Assembly: GCA_029011315.1 (NCBI GenBank)
Contig: JAQXLA010000008.1
Location: 1-64,000 of the forward strand
Source: Desulfovibrionaceae bacterium
GTDB taxonomy: Bacteria > Desulfobacterota > Desulfovibrionia > Desulfovibrionales > Desulfovibrionaceae
Length of the DNA stretch: 64,000 nucleotides
Direction: 5' to 3'
The translations under genes and the position numbers were made by a program. Within the stretch, counting starts at the first letter, position 1. Every line of letters begins with the position of its first letter. Below are positions 44,275-56,798 of this stretch, one piece after another. The notes under the pieces were generated by a model, which worked only from the letters and a program-made list of their open reading frames with translations, had not been told where the DNA came from and searched no databases.

Positions 44275-47200
44275 ATGGCCCGTTTTTTTATTGATCGTCC
44301 TATTTTCGCCTGGGTTATTGCCATTATTATTATGCTTGCGGGCAGCATTTCCGTCTTGAAGCTTCCTGTTGCGCAATTCCCCGATATTGCGCCGCCGACA
44401 ATTTCCATCACGACTCGTTATATTGGCGCATCGGCGCAAACGGCTCAGGATACTGTGACACAGGTGATTGAGCAGAATATGAACGGACTGGACTATCTGC
44501 AGTATATGTCTTCAAGCAGCAATTCAGACGGATCTATTGAAATTCTGCTCACCTTTGACAAGGCGGCGGATGCCAACATCGCACAGGTTCAGGTGCAGAA
44601 TAAGCTTCAGCTGGCTATGGCGCTCATGCCGGATGCCGTGCAGCGCCAGGGTATCACTGTGGAGAAGAAGGTAACCAACTATCTGGTGTCCTATTCGTTT
44701 TATAGTGAAGACGGATCGATGAACGCTTCAGACATCTCCGACTATGTTTCCTCGTATCTCATCGATTCTCTCCGGCGCGTTTCCGGAGTTGGTGAAGTGC
44801 AGCTGTGGGGATCTCAGTACGGTATGCGCATCTGGCTGAATCCACAGAAACTGCTCAGCTATAAACTGGTTCCAAGCGATGTGATCAACGCGATCAAGGC
44901 CTTTAATGCGCAGATTTCCGCAGGCCAGCTTGGCGCGTTGCCGCATTCGGCAGATCAGCAGATTAATATGAGCGTTGCGGTTCAGGAACGCCTCAGTACT
45001 CCGGATGAATTCGAAAGAATCGTTATTCGGACAAATGCGGACGGATCTCTTGTCAGAGTTCGGGATGTCGCGCGGGTTGAACTCGGACAGGAATTGTATT
45101 CTTCATACGGAAGATTTAACACGCGTCCTTCAGGCAATATCGGTATTAAGCTGACAACTGGTGCGAATGCCTTGGATACCAAGAAAAATGTTGAAAAATT
45201 TCTTGAAGAGAATTCCAGGTTCTTCCCGAAAGGGCTCAAGTATGCTGTCCCGTACGATACGACGCCGTTTGTAGAAATTTCCATACATGAAGTGTTTAAG
45301 ACATTGGTGGAAGCTATTGTTCTGGTTTTCATCGTCATGTTTATTTTTCTTCAGAATTTTCGCGCCACGCTCATCCCGACTATTGCTGTTCCGGTCGTGC
45401 TTCTTGGCACGTTTGCGGTTCTGGCCGCCTTTGGTTATTCCATCAATACTCTGACGATGTTCGGTGTCGTTTTGGCTATCGGTCTTCTGGTCGATGATGC
45501 CATCGTCGTTGTGGAAAACGTTGAACGGCTCATGGAAGAGGAAGATCTTTCTCCCCGAGAGGCAACACGCAAATCTATGGATCAGATTTCCGGAGCCCTG
45601 GTCGGTATCGCGATGGTATTGGCAGCAGTTTTTCTGCCGATGGCCTTTTTCGGAGGATCCGTTGGCGTTATCTACCGTCAGTTTTCCATTACGATTGTGG
45701 CATCCATGGCTTTGTCTGTGTTAGTTGCCCTGATTCTGACTCCTGCATTGTGTGCTTCAATGCTGAAGCCGCGATCCGCACAAAGCGCGCAGACTCAGCG
45801 CGGTTTTTGGGGCTGGTTCAACCGAAGCTTTGAGCGCATGACTTCAGGATATCTTGGCCTTGTGCGAAGCTGTATCCGGAGACCGGTGCGCATCATGCTG
45901 ATTTATGTGCTTCTTGTTGGCGGCATGGCCTTGTTATTCCGGATTATGCCTTCAGGATTTCTTCCCGATGAAGATCAGGGAATGTTTATGGTGCAGACTC
46001 AGCTGCCTCCCGGATCTACGATGGAAGATACTGAAGATATTATGAATAAAGTTGAAAAATATTGTCTTGAAGATGAAAAGGAAGCTGTCGATAAGATTTT
46101 GGTGATCCTTGGATCCAGTTTTGCAGGAACCGGACAGAACAGTGCGATGGCATTTGTCCGGCTGAAGGATTGGAAAGAACGGAACCGCGATGATTTGCGA
46201 GTCAGTGCTGTGACGCGCAGAATGATGAAGCGTTTTGGCGGTGAGCGCAATGCTTTGGTTTTTCCTTTTGCACCGCCTGCGATCATTGAATTGGGCATGT
46301 CTTCCGGCTTTGACTTTCAGCTTCAGGATCGAGGAGGTCTGGGCTATGACGCACTGTTGCAGGCCAGACGACAACTGATTGCCATGGCCTCCCAGAATCC
46401 AAAGCTGATGGGAGTTCGTTTTAACGGACAGGAAAACAGTCCTCAACTGAGGATTACGCTGGATCGGGAAAAAGTCGGAGCTCTTGGACTTTCGCTTGCT
46501 GATGTCAATGCGTTGCTGAATACGGCATGGGGCAGCAGCTATGTGGACGATTTTCTAGATAAGGGCAGAGTCAAAAAGGTCATGGTACAGGGGGATATCG
46601 AATTTCGCCGTCTGCCAGAGGATCTTAATCAGTGGTACTTCCGCAATTTCAAAGGAGCTATGGTGCCTTTTTCTTCCGTCGCGCATATATCGTGGGAACA
46701 GGCACCGCAGAGGCTGACCCGATATAACGGATTGCCTTCCATGGAGATTCTCGGTTCTCCTGCACCGGGATACAGTTCCGGTGAAGCTATGGCTGAAATG
46801 GAGCGTATGGCTGCTCAGCTGCCGGCTGGCATCGGTTTTGAATGGACAGGCATTTCCTTCCAGGAACGCGCTTCAGGTTCTCAGGCCCCCATGCTGTTTG
46901 CCCTTTCTATTATTGTCGTGTTCCTCTGTCTTGCCGCTCTGTATGAAAGCTGGTCAGTGCCCTTTGCCGTTGTGCTTGTAGTGCCATTGGGTGTGCTTGG
47001 TGCCATTTCATCCTCTTTTGTGCGCGGCTTTGCCAATGATATTTATCTTCAGGTTGGTTTGTTGGCAACCATAGGCCTTTCTGCGAAGAATGCGATTCTC
47101 ATTGTTGAGTTTGCCAAGGATTTACATGACAGAGGAAGAGATTTGCTGGAAGCGACGGCAGAAGCCGCGCGTATGCGCCTCCGTCCTATTTTGATGACTT

Positions 47201-47421
47201 CCATGGCGTTTCTGCTGGGCGTGCTTCCTTTGGCTGTCAGTACCGGAGCAGGATCCGGTGGACAGAATGCGATTGGAACGGCCGTTATGGGAGGCACGGC
47301 TTCTGCAACACTTCTTGGCATCTTCAGCATTCCTGTGTTCTTTGTCGTCGTGGTTTCTCTTTTTTCCATATTTAAGAAACATCATGACTCCGGATCCTCA
47401 AATCACAAGGAGCCACATTGA
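44275..47421 (+). CDS. RND multidrug efflux pump, HAE1 family (AcrB/MexB-like)
   Basis: A 1048-residue inner-membrane proton antiporter. The start [23 protein letters not shown] is typical. The proton-relay aspartates in TM4 are in [20 protein letters not shown], and the later [17 protein letters not shown] is the matching TM10 segment. Length equals that of AcrB/MexB, so it is a hydrophobic/amphiphilic exporter rather than a heavy-metal pump. It starts 30 bases after the adaptor with a GGGGAG site and overlaps the outer-membrane gene by four bases. Confidence 0.95.
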   Translation: MARFFIDRPIFAWVIAIIIMLAGSISVLKLPVAQFPDIAPPTISITTRYIGASAQTAQDTVTQVIEQNMNGLDYLQYMSSSSNSDGSIEILLTFDKAADANIAQVQVQNKLQLAMALMPDAVQRQGITVEKKVTNYLVSYSFYSEDGSMNASDISDYVSSYLIDSLRRVSGVGEVQLWGSQYGMRIWLNPQKLLSYKLVPSDVINAIKAFNAQISAGQLGALPHSADQQINMSVAVQERLSTPDEFERIVIRTNADGSLVRVRDVARVELGQELYSSYGRFNTRPSGNIGIKLTTGANALDTKKNVEKFLEENSRFFPKGLKYAVPYDTTPFVEISIHEVFKTLVEAIVLVFIVMFIFLQNFRATLIPTIAVPVVLLGTFAVLAAFGYSINTLTMFGVVLAIGLLVDDAIVVVENVERLMEEEDLSPREATRKSMDQISGALVGIAMVLAAVFLPMAFFGGSVGVIYRQFSITIVASMALSVLVALILTPALCASMLKPRSAQSAQTQRGFWGWFNRSFERMTSGYLGLVRSCIRRPVRIMLIYVLLVGGMALLFRIMPSGFLPDEDQGMFMVQTQLPPGSTMEDTEDIMNKVEKYCLEDEKEAVDKILVILGSSFAGTGQNSAMAFVRLKDWKERNRDDLRVSAVTRRMMKRFGGERNALVFPFAPPAIIELGMSSGFDFQLQDRGGLGYDALLQARRQLIAMASQNPKLMGVRFNGQENSPQLRITLDREKVGALGLSLADVNALLNTAWGSSYVDDFLDKGRVKKVMVQGDIEFRRLPEDLNQWYFRNFKGAMVPFSSVAHISWEQAPQRLTRYNGLPSMEILGSPAPGYSSGEAMAEMERMAAQLPAGIGFEWTGISFQERASGSQAPMLFALSIIVVFLCLAALYESWSVPFAVVLVVPLGVLGAISSSFVRGFANDIYLQVGLLATIGLSAKNAILIVEFAKDLHDRGRDLLEATAEAARMRLRPILMTSMAFLLGVLPLAVSTGAGSGGQNAIGTAVMGGTASATLLGIFSIPVFFVVVVSLFSIFKKHHDSGSSNHKEPH

Positions 47422-48833
47422 TGAAGGCAACATACTGTTTTCCGGCTGTTCTATGGATGTCTGTTGCTCTCGGAGGCTGTACGCTGGCTCCTCAATATTC
47501 CAGACCAGAGATGCCGGCAGAGACGGTTTCATGGGAGGAATCCTCGCTTTTATTATCCCCTGATGAAAGAAAAGCTGCAGTTTCAGTGGGATGGAGAGAA
47601 TTTTTTGCCAATACGCATCTTCAGAATCTCATTGAATTGGCACTGAAAAACAATCGCGATCTGAAAGTTTCGATTTTGAATATTGAGCGTGCCCGGGCTT
47701 TGTATCGCGTACAGGCTTCATCTTTGGCACCGAATGTGGATGCTATAGGTGAATCTTCACATAAAGGCGTGCCCGAGTCCGTCTCCACAACCGGCCAATC
47801 GTATATTTCTCGTCAGTATACGGCTTCTGTCGGGCTGAGCTATGAATTGGATTTCTTTGGCAGGCTTCAAAGTCTGAATGAACAGGCATTGGAAAAATAT
47901 CTGGCTACAGAGGAAGCCAGACGCAATGCGGAAATTGTCCTGATATCGGAGGTGGCTTCTGCCTGGATCCAGACTATAGCGCATCGAGACTCTTTGAATG
48001 TCTCAAGGAAAACTTTGGCAAGTCAGACGACATCCCATGATATGATTCAGAGGCGCTATGAAGAAGGCATTGCCTCGGAATTGGAACTCCTGGAATCTCA
48101 AAAAAACGTCGATACCGCGAAAGTCAAAGTTTCGGAATTTACCTCCTTGACGGAAACAGATATGACGGCGTTAACGTTGCTTCTTGGTACGAAGGCAACA
48201 CCGGAGATGATTCCTGAACAGTCTCTGGATGAGATTGCAGAATGGCCAGGCCTGAAGCCCGGAACCCCTTCTGAAGTGCTTCTTGTTCGACCGGATATTC
48301 TGGCTGCAGAGCATGAATTGAAGGCCGCTTATGCCAATATCGGAGCTGCGAGAGCCAATTTTTTTCCGAGAATCGTTTTAAGCAGTTCTATAGGGACTGC
48401 ATCGTCTGAACTGGATCAGCTGTTTGATGCCGGAACCCGTGCATGGACGTTCATGCCGCAGATTGTTCTGCCGATTTTCACTGGAGGAAGAAATTTGGCC
48501 AATCTCCATGTTGCTGAAAAGGACAGAGAAATTGCTTCCGTGCGCTACGAAAAAGCAATTCAGACTGCTTTCCGGGAAGTATCTGACACATTAGTGCTGG
48601 CCGGATCTTATGAGAGACAGCTGAGTGCTCAGCGTTCTCTTGTGCGAGCTGCTGAACGCAGCTATGCTTTGTCAAATGAACGTTATATGCAGGGAATTGA
48701 CAGCTATTTGGCGGCGCAGACATCGCAGCGCTTTTTATTTTCCGCGCAATTGAGCTATATTGCAACCAGAATGAATCGTGAAAAAAATATGATTGATCTG
48801 TACAGAGCCTTAGGAGGCGGGGTGAACGAGTAA
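47418..48833 (+). CDS. Outer-membrane efflux lipoprotein (OprM/NodT family)
   Basis: A 471-residue outer-membrane channel. A lipoprotein signal ends at the lipobox LGGC (cysteine near residue 20). Two outer membrane efflux repeats follow: the first opens with [21 protein letters not shown] and the second with [31 protein letters not shown], both signature segments of NodT-type factors. The ATGA overlap with the pump gene indicates coupled translation. With the two preceding genes it makes a complete tripartite pump. Confidence 0.94.
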   Translation: MMKATYCFPAVLWMSVALGGCTLAPQYSRPEMPAETVSWEESSLLLSPDERKAAVSVGWREFFANTHLQNLIELALKNNRDLKVSILNIERARALYRVQASSLAPNVDAIGESSHKGVPESVSTTGQSYISRQYTASVGLSYELDFFGRLQSLNEQALEKYLATEEARRNAEIVLISEVASAWIQTIAHRDSLNVSRKTLASQTTSHDMIQRRYEEGIASELELLESQKNVDTAKVKVSEFTSLTETDMTALTLLLGTKATPEMIPEQSLDEIAEWPGLKPGTPSEVLLVRPDILAAEHELKAAYANIGAARANFFPRIVLSSSIGTASSELDQLFDAGTRAWTFMPQIVLPIFTGGRNLANLHVAEKDREIASVRYEKAIQTAFREVSDTLVLAGSYERQLSAQRSLVRAAERSYALSNERYMQGIDSYLAAQTSQRFLFSAQLSYIATRMNREKNMIDLYRALGGGVNE

Positions 48834-48872
48834 AATCCGGAGTCGGATCAGGGCAGCAAAAAGGTGAGGTGC

Positions 48873-49526
48873 ATGGATATGCTGGAACAGCATGGCAGAG
48901 GCTCTGTTGCCATCGGTCAGAGAGCTTCTGATGAACTTACAGAGTTATTGGAACGTTTGCACCGGGAATTTTCCTGTAATTTCTGTTCATTGAAATTTGC
49001 TGAATCTCGCGGCAGGAGTAAGCGGGTTTTTTTCAGAACATCTGTTATCAGAGGAATGAAGATACTTTTGCGAACAGATATTTTATATGGTTCCCATCTT
49101 CATACGTTTTATGATCAGATTGGAAGAGTTTTTTATTTTGAAGAAAAGCCGCAAGTCGTACTCATGGAGTATATGGCAATCAGTTCTGTCATCCTCGATC
49201 ACCTCGATGTGGTTGATGCGAGAGAACATCGCAGAAAGCTGAGTCATTTCCGGCGGTTCAATTTTTCAGCAGGTTCGCTTCTGGCCGCTTTGTGTTTGCT
49301 TTTGGCTCTGCTTGGCGTTGCCCATGATCTGCATATCGGGCATGCGAATGTGAGCGATGTCATCCTTTTTTCTGCAGAATATTGCATTTTGTTTATCGGT
49401 ATATTGGCATGGCTCCATCACCTGGCGGAAAATCAGTCTGCTGGAAAGTCACGAAAACTTTGTTTCAGATGGTTAGTTGGAATTTCGCTGCTGCTTATGT
49501 TTGCAGGATGCGTGAGACTGTTTTAG
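48873..49526 (+). CDS. Unknown membrane protein after the RND operon
   Basis: A 217-residue protein that I do not recognise. The first 130 residues are soluble, with a CNFCSLKF pair of cysteines and many basic residues. The C-terminal part has three predicted membrane segments (about LLAALCLLLALLGVA, VILFSAEYCILFIGILAWL and WLVGISLLLMFAGCV). The start is one of several close codons (GTG 48864, ATG 48873, ATG 48879); AGGTGAGG favours 48873. It lies 39 bases after the channel gene on the same strand and before a terminator, so it is probably in the efflux operon. Confidence 0.6.
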   Translation: MDMLEQHGRGSVAIGQRASDELTELLERLHREFSCNFCSLKFAESRGRSKRVFFRTSVIRGMKILLRTDILYGSHLHTFYDQIGRVFYFEEKPQVVLMEYMAISSVILDHLDVVDAREHRRKLSHFRRFNFSAGSLLAALCLLLALLGVAHDLHIGHANVSDVILFSAEYCILFIGILAWLHHLAENQSAGKSRKLCFRWLVGISLLLMFAGCVRLF

Positions 49527-49542
49527 TTTCAAGTCCAAAAAG

Positions 49543-49570
49543 GGCCAGCCTGCGTTGACAGACTGGCCTT
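49543..49570. terminator. Bidirectional terminator between the efflux and ATP synthase operons
   Basis: A GGCCAG/CTGGCC stem flanked by A-rich and T-rich stretches serves the plus-strand unknown gene (ending 49526) and the minus-strand atpC (ending 49596); on the minus strand CCCTTTTT follows. Confidence 0.7.
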
Positions 49571-49595
49571 TCGAATCACCGAATACAATCCTGAA

Positions 49596-50018
49596 TTAAT
49601 GGCTCATTTTTGAAATCTGGATGCGTTGTATTGCACGGTTCAAAGAAGATCGTGCACGCGCTTCGTCAATTTTCTCATTGAGCGTATCTGCGCTCTTGGC
49701 ATGAATACGTGCTTCGGCACGCTGTTTGGATTTTTCGGCGCGGGAAACGTCGATATCCTCACTGCGTTCCGCTGATTCCGCCAGAATCGAAATTTTATTC
49801 TCGGAAATTTCGGCGAATCCTCCGGCGATAAACACGTGGTGTGTATTGCCTTCGGTGCGGAAATAAAGATGCCCGACTGCCAGTGCTGACAGCATGGGAA
49901 TGTGATTCGGCAGAACACCGAATTCGCCTTCCGCACCGGGAACACCGACGTAGTCGACAGGCAGACTGAGCACAACCTTGTCAGGCGTGACAATCTCAAG
50001 ATAAAGCGTGGATTCCAT
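49596..50018 (-). CDS. atpC: ATP synthase F1 subunit epsilon
   Basis: A 140-residue epsilon subunit: N-terminal beta sandwich ([37 protein letters not shown]) and a C-terminal helical hairpin rich in Ala and Arg. It couples rotation to F1 and can inhibit ATP hydrolysis. Last gene of the atp operon. Confidence 0.96.
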   Translation of the reverse strand: MESTLYLEIVTPDKVVLSLPVDYVGVPGAEGEFGVLPNHIPMLSALAVGHLYFRTEGNTHHVFIAGGFAEISENKISILAESAERSEDIDVSRAEKSKQRAEARIHAKSADTLNEKIDEARARSSLNRAIQRIQISKMSH

Positions 50019-50080
50019 ACAGTCGGCTCCCGAATGATACCCGCCGGAACAAAAAAGATCCTGTTCCGGCGGTGTTGTCT

Positions 50081-51496
<1,416 letters not shown>

Positions 51497-52369
51497 TTAT
51501 TTCAAGGCTTCCGCGCCGCCAACGATATCAATGAGTTCGTTGGTGATGGAGGTCTGACGCGTCTTGTTGTACAGCAGTGTCAAAGCTCGCGACATTTCGT
51601 CACAGTTGCGCGTGGCATTATCCATGGCGCTCATGCGTGCAGCATGTTCGCTCGCGGAAGTATCAAGCAATCCGCGGTAGATTTGCACATTGACGAAACG
51701 GGGCAGAATCTCGGCCAGAAGCGTGGTGACCTGCGGTTCGTAAACGTATTCCGTTCCGTTAGCAGCGAGATTCTCGCTTTCTCCGGTAAGAGGAGCAACA
51801 GGCAGAATCGTCTGAACAGTCGGAATCTGCTTGGCCACAGAAACAAACTGTCCGCAAATGAGAATCACCTCGTCCATGGCTTTCGACGTATAGCCACTGA
51901 CAACTTCCTTGCCAAGGCTCGACGCCACGGTAAAGTCAAGTGCCCCCATGACGTCGACGTATTCGGCGAGAATCGGATAGCCGAATTTGCGAATCGCATC
52001 ACGTCCTTTTTTGCCCACGCAAAGGAATTGCACGTCATACCCCTCAGCCTGTTTGGCTTTTGCGGTATTAACGGCAGCCGTGATGAGCGAAGCATTGAAT
52101 CCTCCGCACAAACCTCTGTCAGAAGTTGCCAGAATAATTGTGCAGATGTGCGGATTTTCATGCTTTTCAAGCAGCGGATGCGCGCCGTCGGATTTGGAAG
52201 CAAGGTCGCTCAGAACCGTGCGAAACTTTTCGGCATAAGGCCGAAAGCGTTCGATACGGGTCTGGGCTCCGCGCAGCTTAGCCGAAGCCACCATATTCAT
52301 GGCTTTGGTGATCTGCTTGGTCTTGCCAACCCCGACGATTTTTAATTTGACGTCTTTCAGCGAAGGCAT
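51497..52369 (-). CDS. atpG: ATP synthase F1 subunit gamma
   Basis: A 290-residue central shaft subunit. The N-terminal helix (KLKIVGVGKTKQITKAMNMVA) and the C-terminal helix (NATRNCDEMSRALTLLYNKTRQTSITNELIDIVGGA) form the coiled coil; SDRGLCGGFN is a conserved mid segment. It begins three bases after atpA ends. Confidence 0.97.
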   Translation of the reverse strand: MPSLKDVKLKIVGVGKTKQITKAMNMVASAKLRGAQTRIERFRPYAEKFRTVLSDLASKSDGAHPLLEKHENPHICTIILATSDRGLCGGFNASLITAAVNTAKAKQAEGYDVQFLCVGKKGRDAIRKFGYPILAEYVDVMGALDFTVASSLGKEVVSGYTSKAMDEVILICGQFVSVAKQIPTVQTILPVAPLTGESENLAANGTEYVYEPQVTTLLAEILPRFVNVQIYRGLLDTSASEHAARMSAMDNATRNCDEMSRALTLLYNKTRQTSITNELIDIVGGAEALK

Positions 52370-52372
52370 GCG

Positions 52373-53890
52373 TTACTCCGTGGCCTTCCAGCCCTTTTTG
52401 AACTCTTCAATAGCCGCGACAAGGCGCTTTTCAATATCGGCGTCAATCACCTTGCGGTTCTTGATGTCGTCAAGAACATTGGATCCGGTCGCTGCGCGCA
52501 GAAAATCGAGAAGATCCCGTTCAAAGGCCTGAATAGCAGCTACCGGAACGTCGTCCATATAACCGCGAGTTGCGGCGTACATGGAAGCAACCTGTTCCTG
52601 TGTGGGCATGGGACGATATTGAGGCTGTTTGAGCAATTCAACCAGCCGTGCGCCTCGCTCCAGCTTCACTTTGGTGGCTTTGTCCAGATCCGATCCGAAC
52701 TGCGCAAAGGCAGCCAGTTCGCGATACTGAGCCAGGTCAAGACGCATTGTGCCCGCGACCTGTTTCATAGCCTTGATCTGCGCCGCACCGCCAACTCGGG
52801 ACACCGACAGACCGACGTTAATGGCCGGTCTGATGCCGGCATTGAACAGGTTGGGTTCGAGATACACCTGTCCGTCGGTAATGGAGATAACGTTTGTCGG
52901 GATGTAAGCGGATACGTCACCGGCTTGCGTTTCGATGAGAGGCAGTGCCGTAATGGATCCTGCGCCGAGTTCATCGCTGACTTTCGCCGCACGTTCGAGC
53001 AGACGCGAATGCAAATAGAAAACGTCTCCGGGATACGCTTCACGTCCAGGAGGACGGCGGAGCAGCAGCGACATCTGACGATACGCCACGGCCTGCTTGG
53101 ACAAATCATCATAGATGATCAGCGCATGCTTGCCATGATTGCGGTAATATTCGGCCATGGTGCATCCGGAATACGCTGCAATATACTGCAGAGGCGCCGG
53201 TTCGGAAGCCGTTGCAGAAATGATAGTCGTGTATTCCATGGCACCGTACCGGCGCAAAGTATCGGCAACCAGAGCGACAGTGGAACGCTTCTGACCAATG
53301 GCCACATAGAAGCAGTGCACGTCGCCGCCTTTCTGCGCGAGAATGGCGTCAATACCGATGGCTGTTTTGCCCGTCTGACGGTCGCCGATAATCAGCTGAC
53401 GCTGACCGCGTCCGATGGGGGTCATGGCATCAATGGCCTTGATGCCCGTCACCATGGGTTCATGAACGCTCTTACGGGCAATAATGCCGGGAGCTTTCAC
53501 TTCCACGGGACTGAATTCCTTGGTGTCAACGGGGCCGAGGCCGTCGAGAGGCTGACCCAGAGGACTGAGTACGCGCCCCATAACGGCATCGCCGACCGGA
53601 ACCGAGAAAATACGGCCTGTACGTTTGACAGGATCGCCTTCCTTGATGCCGGTATCATCCCCGAGAAGAGCCACACCAACGTTGTCCTCTTCCAGGTTGA
53701 GCACCATCCCCAGCAGACCGCCGGGGAATTCCAGAAGTTCCATGGACATGGCATTTTCCACGCCGTAAACGCGTGCGATACCATCGCCCACAGACAGCAC
53801 AGTGCCGGTTTCCGCGGCCTCTACGCGCTGCTCGTAGTTCTGGATCTGCTCTTTGATGATCTTACTGATCTCGCCTGCATTAATGTGCAT
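52373..53890 (-). CDS. atpA: ATP synthase F1 subunit alpha
   Basis: A 505-residue non-catalytic nucleotide-binding subunit with Walker [10 protein letters not shown] and the conserved [15 protein letters not shown]-like segment ([16 protein letters not shown]). I choose the ATG at 53890 ([12 protein letters not shown]), with GAGGGG upstream; a GTG four codons earlier is possible. The atpH stop lies four bases before. Confidence 0.97.
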   Translation of the reverse strand: MHINAGEISKIIKEQIQNYEQRVEAAETGTVLSVGDGIARVYGVENAMSMELLEFPGGLLGMVLNLEEDNVGVALLGDDTGIKEGDPVKRTGRIFSVPVGDAVMGRVLSPLGQPLDGLGPVDTKEFSPVEVKAPGIIARKSVHEPMVTGIKAIDAMTPIGRGQRQLIIGDRQTGKTAIGIDAILAQKGGDVHCFYVAIGQKRSTVALVADTLRRYGAMEYTTIISATASEPAPLQYIAAYSGCTMAEYYRNHGKHALIIYDDLSKQAVAYRQMSLLLRRPPGREAYPGDVFYLHSRLLERAAKVSDELGAGSITALPLIETQAGDVSAYIPTNVISITDGQVYLEPNLFNAGIRPAINVGLSVSRVGGAAQIKAMKQVAGTMRLDLAQYRELAAFAQFGSDLDKATKVKLERGARLVELLKQPQYRPMPTQEQVASMYAATRGYMDDVPVAAIQAFERDLLDFLRAATGSNVLDDIKNRKVIDADIEKRLVAAIEEFKKGWKATE

Positions 53891-53894
53891 GATC

Positions 53895-54446
53895 CTATTC
53901 ACCCCTCTTGATGGTGTCTCTGAGGCTGTTCAGCTGTGCCTTGAGGCTTGCATCCAGCACTTTGTCCCCAATTTTGAGGACGATGCCGCCCAGAATATCC
54001 GGATCTACGTCGAAACGCAGATTCAGCTTCAAGCCGGTCTTCTTTGTCAGGGTGGCTAGGAGACCCGCCTGACGTTCTTTATCGAGGCTGACGGCCGAGA
54101 CAAGCTGTCCGCGCACGATACCCTCTTCTCTGTCGAGAAGTGTGTTGAAACAATCTGAAATCTGGCGGATCAAAGCCAGACGAGAGCGTTCAACCAAAAG
54201 TGAATAAAAACGTTTGACTTCCGGTTCAACGGATTCCGTACTGATAGCTGCATCAAGCAGTTTTTGCTTTTCCTGCGCTTCGAATACCGGAGTGCGGAAA
54301 ATCTTGCTCAGTTCCGGATGTGCGTCAAACAGTTCGGCAAGGCCCCTGAGGTTTTCAGCGTAACGCTTCAGCGTTTCCGCACCGCGCTCCTTTCCGAGCG
54401 AAAAAAGCGCCTCGGCATACCGCCGTGCCACAATGTCGCTGTTCAA
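53895..54446 (-). CDS. atpH: ATP synthase F1 subunit delta
   Basis: A 183-residue peripheral-stalk subunit. N-terminal helical bundle ([21 protein letters not shown]) and the C-terminal [29 protein letters not shown] motif are diagnostic. It overlaps atpF by four bases. Confidence 0.96.
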   Translation of the reverse strand: MNSDIVARRYAEALFSLGKERGAETLKRYAENLRGLAELFDAHPELSKIFRTPVFEAQEKQKLLDAAISTESVEPEVKRFYSLLVERSRLALIRQISDCFNTLLDREEGIVRGQLVSAVSLDKERQAGLLATLTKKTGLKLNLRFDVDPDILGGIVLKIGDKVLDASLKAQLNSLRDTIKRGE

Positions 54447-55018
54447 TTGAGCACCACCTTTTTCAAAGCGTTGTCGATAAGCTTGGCATGGCCTGCGGCA
54501 TCAAGACGGGACCGCAGAGATTCTTCCACGGCTGCCGTGATTTCGTCGGCCAGCTGTTCACGAATTTTTTTCTTCTCAGCGGCGATTTCGTTTTCGCCAG
54601 CCTTGCGAGCCTGCATAATGACGGCTTCTGCGTCGGCATGAGCCTTTTGCAGAATAAGTTCCCGCATTTTTTCAGCTGCGCTACGGCTTTCTTCGAGAAT
54701 GGCCTGGCGTTCGGCTTCAAGATTGCCGATGCGTTTCTGCAAAGAAGCGAGAGCCTCCTCCGCTTCAGCACGGCGCTTCTCGAGGCTGAGCAGCTCCTGG
54801 GTTACCGCAGTACCGCGTCCCTTCAGCGACTGCACGAACTTCTTTCCGCCGGCACGCCACAGAATATACAGAAACACAATGATGTTTCCGATTCGAGCCA
54901 GCAGATTGATCCAGGCATTGTAAGGATCGCTGAAGTGGGAGACGATAGCAAGCAGCACAAACGCCAGAACGGCTACTTTGCCGTCCGTGGATTTGAGAAA
55001 AGAGATGAACGCTTTCAA
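54443..55018 (-). CDS. atpF: ATP synthase F0 subunit b
   Basis: A peripheral-stalk subunit with an N-terminal hydrophobic stretch (VAVLAFVLLAIVSHF), a second short membrane segment (IGNIIVFLYILW) and a long charged helix ending near the atpH overlap. The open frame reaches 55126, inside atpF'. I place the start at a TTG at 55018 (191 residues) because a G-rich stretch precedes it and the length then fits the family; no ATG is available nearby, so the start is uncertain. Confidence 0.85.
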   Translation of the reverse strand: MKAFISFLKSTDGKVAVLAFVLLAIVSHFSDPYNAWINLLARIGNIIVFLYILWRAGGKKFVQSLKGRGTAVTQELLSLEKRRAEAEEALASLQKRIGNLEAERQAILEESRSAAEKMRELILQKAHADAEAVIMQARKAGENEIAAEKKKIREQLADEITAAVEESLRSRLDAAGHAKLIDNALKKVVLN

Positions 55019-55091
55019 GTTGCCCCCAAAGTTGCCTTTGCTGTGTTCAGGAGCCGGGATTCCGAATCCTGATTCGTATGCACCGGATCGC

Positions 55092-55508
55092 TTAGCCGAG
55101 AATCTTGGCCACAGCGGCTTCGGCATAGGTTTTCAGTTCGGCTCTGAGGCTTGCGGATGCCTCGTCGGCTTCCTTTCTGACCTCATTTTGGCACTGCTGC
55201 AGAGATTCCTGCGCCTTGCCGTTGGCCTGCTTTACAACTTCCTGTCCCTCTGCTTCGGCACGGAGATACAGGCTCTTGCGTTCCGCAGCGGCATCTGCAC
55301 GAACCTTGGCCAGTTCAGACTCGTAATTATCAAGCAATTCTCTGCTGCGGTTTTCGGAAAACGCTGTATAAGCATTCAGATCGTCCACAATATGTTTGCG
55401 ACGAAGCAGAACTTCCCGAATAGGGCGCACCAGAAGCCAGTTGACAATCACGAGAGCGATAAGGAAATTGACAAGCTGAATCACGACTGTGATGTCAATA
55501 TTGATCAC
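55092..55508 (-). CDS. atpF': ATP synthase F0 subunit b'
   Basis: A 138-residue second b-type subunit: one N-terminal membrane helix (ITVVIQLVNFLIALVIVNWLLVRPIREVL) and a long charged helix. The GTG start has a GGAGAG site. Split b/b' stalk genes in front of atpH are usual in Desulfovibrio. First gene of the operon; atpB and atpE must lie elsewhere. Confidence 0.9.
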   Translation of the reverse strand: MINIDITVVIQLVNFLIALVIVNWLLVRPIREVLLRRKHIVDDLNAYTAFSENRSRELLDNYESELAKVRADAAAERKSLYLRAEAEGQEVVKQANGKAQESLQQCQNEVRKEADEASASLRAELKTYAEAAVAKILG

Positions 55509-55608
55509 GCTGACTCTCCTTTACTGAAAGCGATGTTCCGGCAGCGTTCGGACAGACCGATCGCACCGAGGCTCACGGATTTTAGGCCGTGTTCCTGTCG
55601 GTTTATAA

Positions 55609-55637
55609 CCAATAGCCTAAAAAAAAGACAGTGTCAA
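55609..55637 (-). promoter_or_regulatory. Promoter of the atp operon
   Basis: On the minus strand a perfect TTGACA (55637-55632), 17-base spacer and TATTGG (55614-55609). The -10 is weak; a TTATAA nearby (spacer too long) is an alternative. About 100 bases of leader follow to the atpF' GTG. Confidence 0.45.
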
Positions 55638-55671
55638 AATACATTTTTTCAAAAGAGGGGATCTTTGACTG

Positions 55672-56784
55672 TTAGGTTCTAAATAGAAACCGATGCATGG
55701 AAATGTTGAGGACAAGACCGATGAGGGCGAAGTTGATGATAGTAGCACTGCCGCCATAGCTGAGAAATGGGAGAGGAATGCCGACAACAGGCATAATGCC
55801 TACGACCATACCTGTATTGACGAAAATTTGCCAGAAAAAATAAAAGAGAACCCCAGCTGCCAGTGTGCTGCCGAATCGATCTCTGGCATCGCGAACAGTG
55901 CTGAAAATCGTCAGCAAAAACAACGAAAAGATTGTCATTAATGTGACGCATCCCGCAAAACCCCATTCCTCACCGAAGACGGCTACGGCAAAGTCTGTAT
56001 GTTTTTCAGGAAGGAATCTCAACTGGCTCTGTGTTCCCTCCATAAATCCGTTGCCCCATATTTTGCCGGATCCGATGGCAATCTGGGATTGAATGATATG
56101 ATAGCCGGATCCTCGCGGATCGCTGGAGGGATCAATGAGCGTCATGATACGCTGTTTCTGATAATCATGGAGGGTAAACCAGAAGGCCGGCAAAATCAGA
56201 GGAACTACGACAAGGCACGTCAGGAAAACTTTTTTTTCAATGCCGTGATACAGAATCATCCCCCCGAGAATGGCAAAGCAGGTCAAAGCCGTGCCGAGAT
56301 CTGGCTGCATGACAATAAATCCTCCGGGAATCAGGCCAATGCTGATAGCGATTCCCAGTCGTTTCCAGGAAAGAGGGGATGTCTCATTGGAAAGAAACTG
56401 CGCTCCCATGAGCAGAACGGCAAATTTTGCCATTTCGCTTGGTTGAAAATGAAAGAGACCGAGATCAATCCAACGTCTGGCTCCATAGACGATTTTGCCA
56501 CATATCGGAACCAGAGCCAGACAGGAAAGAGAAATGACAAAAAACGGCCAGGCAAAGCGATGAAGCCTGCGATAGTCAACAAAGGTGCAGGGCAGCATGA
56601 CGAGACATCCGATGCCCCCCCAAATCAGCTGACGCTCAAAGAAGGGAGCAGCGATGATGCCAGATTCCATTCTGACCCGGCTGGCAGAATAAAGATTCAC
56701 AGCTCCAATGGCAAACAGAAGCAGCGTTGTTCCGATGAGACCCCAGTTCAGATAGGAAAGAAGGCGTTTATCGAAGATTGTCAT
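55672..56784 (-). CDS. rodA: Peptidoglycan glycosyltransferase RodA (SEDS family)
   Basis: A 370-residue polytopic SEDS polymerase that makes glycan strands in the elongasome with PBP2. Conserved segments are FQPSEMAKFAVLLMGA, QPDLGTALTCFAILGGMILYHG, GNGFMEGTQSQLRFLPEKHTDFAVAVFGEEWGF and the C-terminal GIPLPFLSYGGSA. It follows mrdA by 14 bases. Confidence 0.95.
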   Translation of the reverse strand: MTIFDKRLLSYLNWGLIGTTLLLFAIGAVNLYSASRVRMESGIIAAPFFERQLIWGGIGCLVMLPCTFVDYRRLHRFAWPFFVISLSCLALVPICGKIVYGARRWIDLGLFHFQPSEMAKFAVLLMGAQFLSNETSPLSWKRLGIAISIGLIPGGFIVMQPDLGTALTCFAILGGMILYHGIEKKVFLTCLVVVPLILPAFWFTLHDYQKQRIMTLIDPSSDPRGSGYHIIQSQIAIGSGKIWGNGFMEGTQSQLRFLPEKHTDFAVAVFGEEWGFAGCVTLMTIFSLFLLTIFSTVRDARDRFGSTLAAGVLFYFFWQIFVNTGMVVGIMPVVGIPLPFLSYGGSATIINFALIGLVLNISMHRFLFRT

Positions 56785-56798
56785 GTCCGTCTCCTGTC

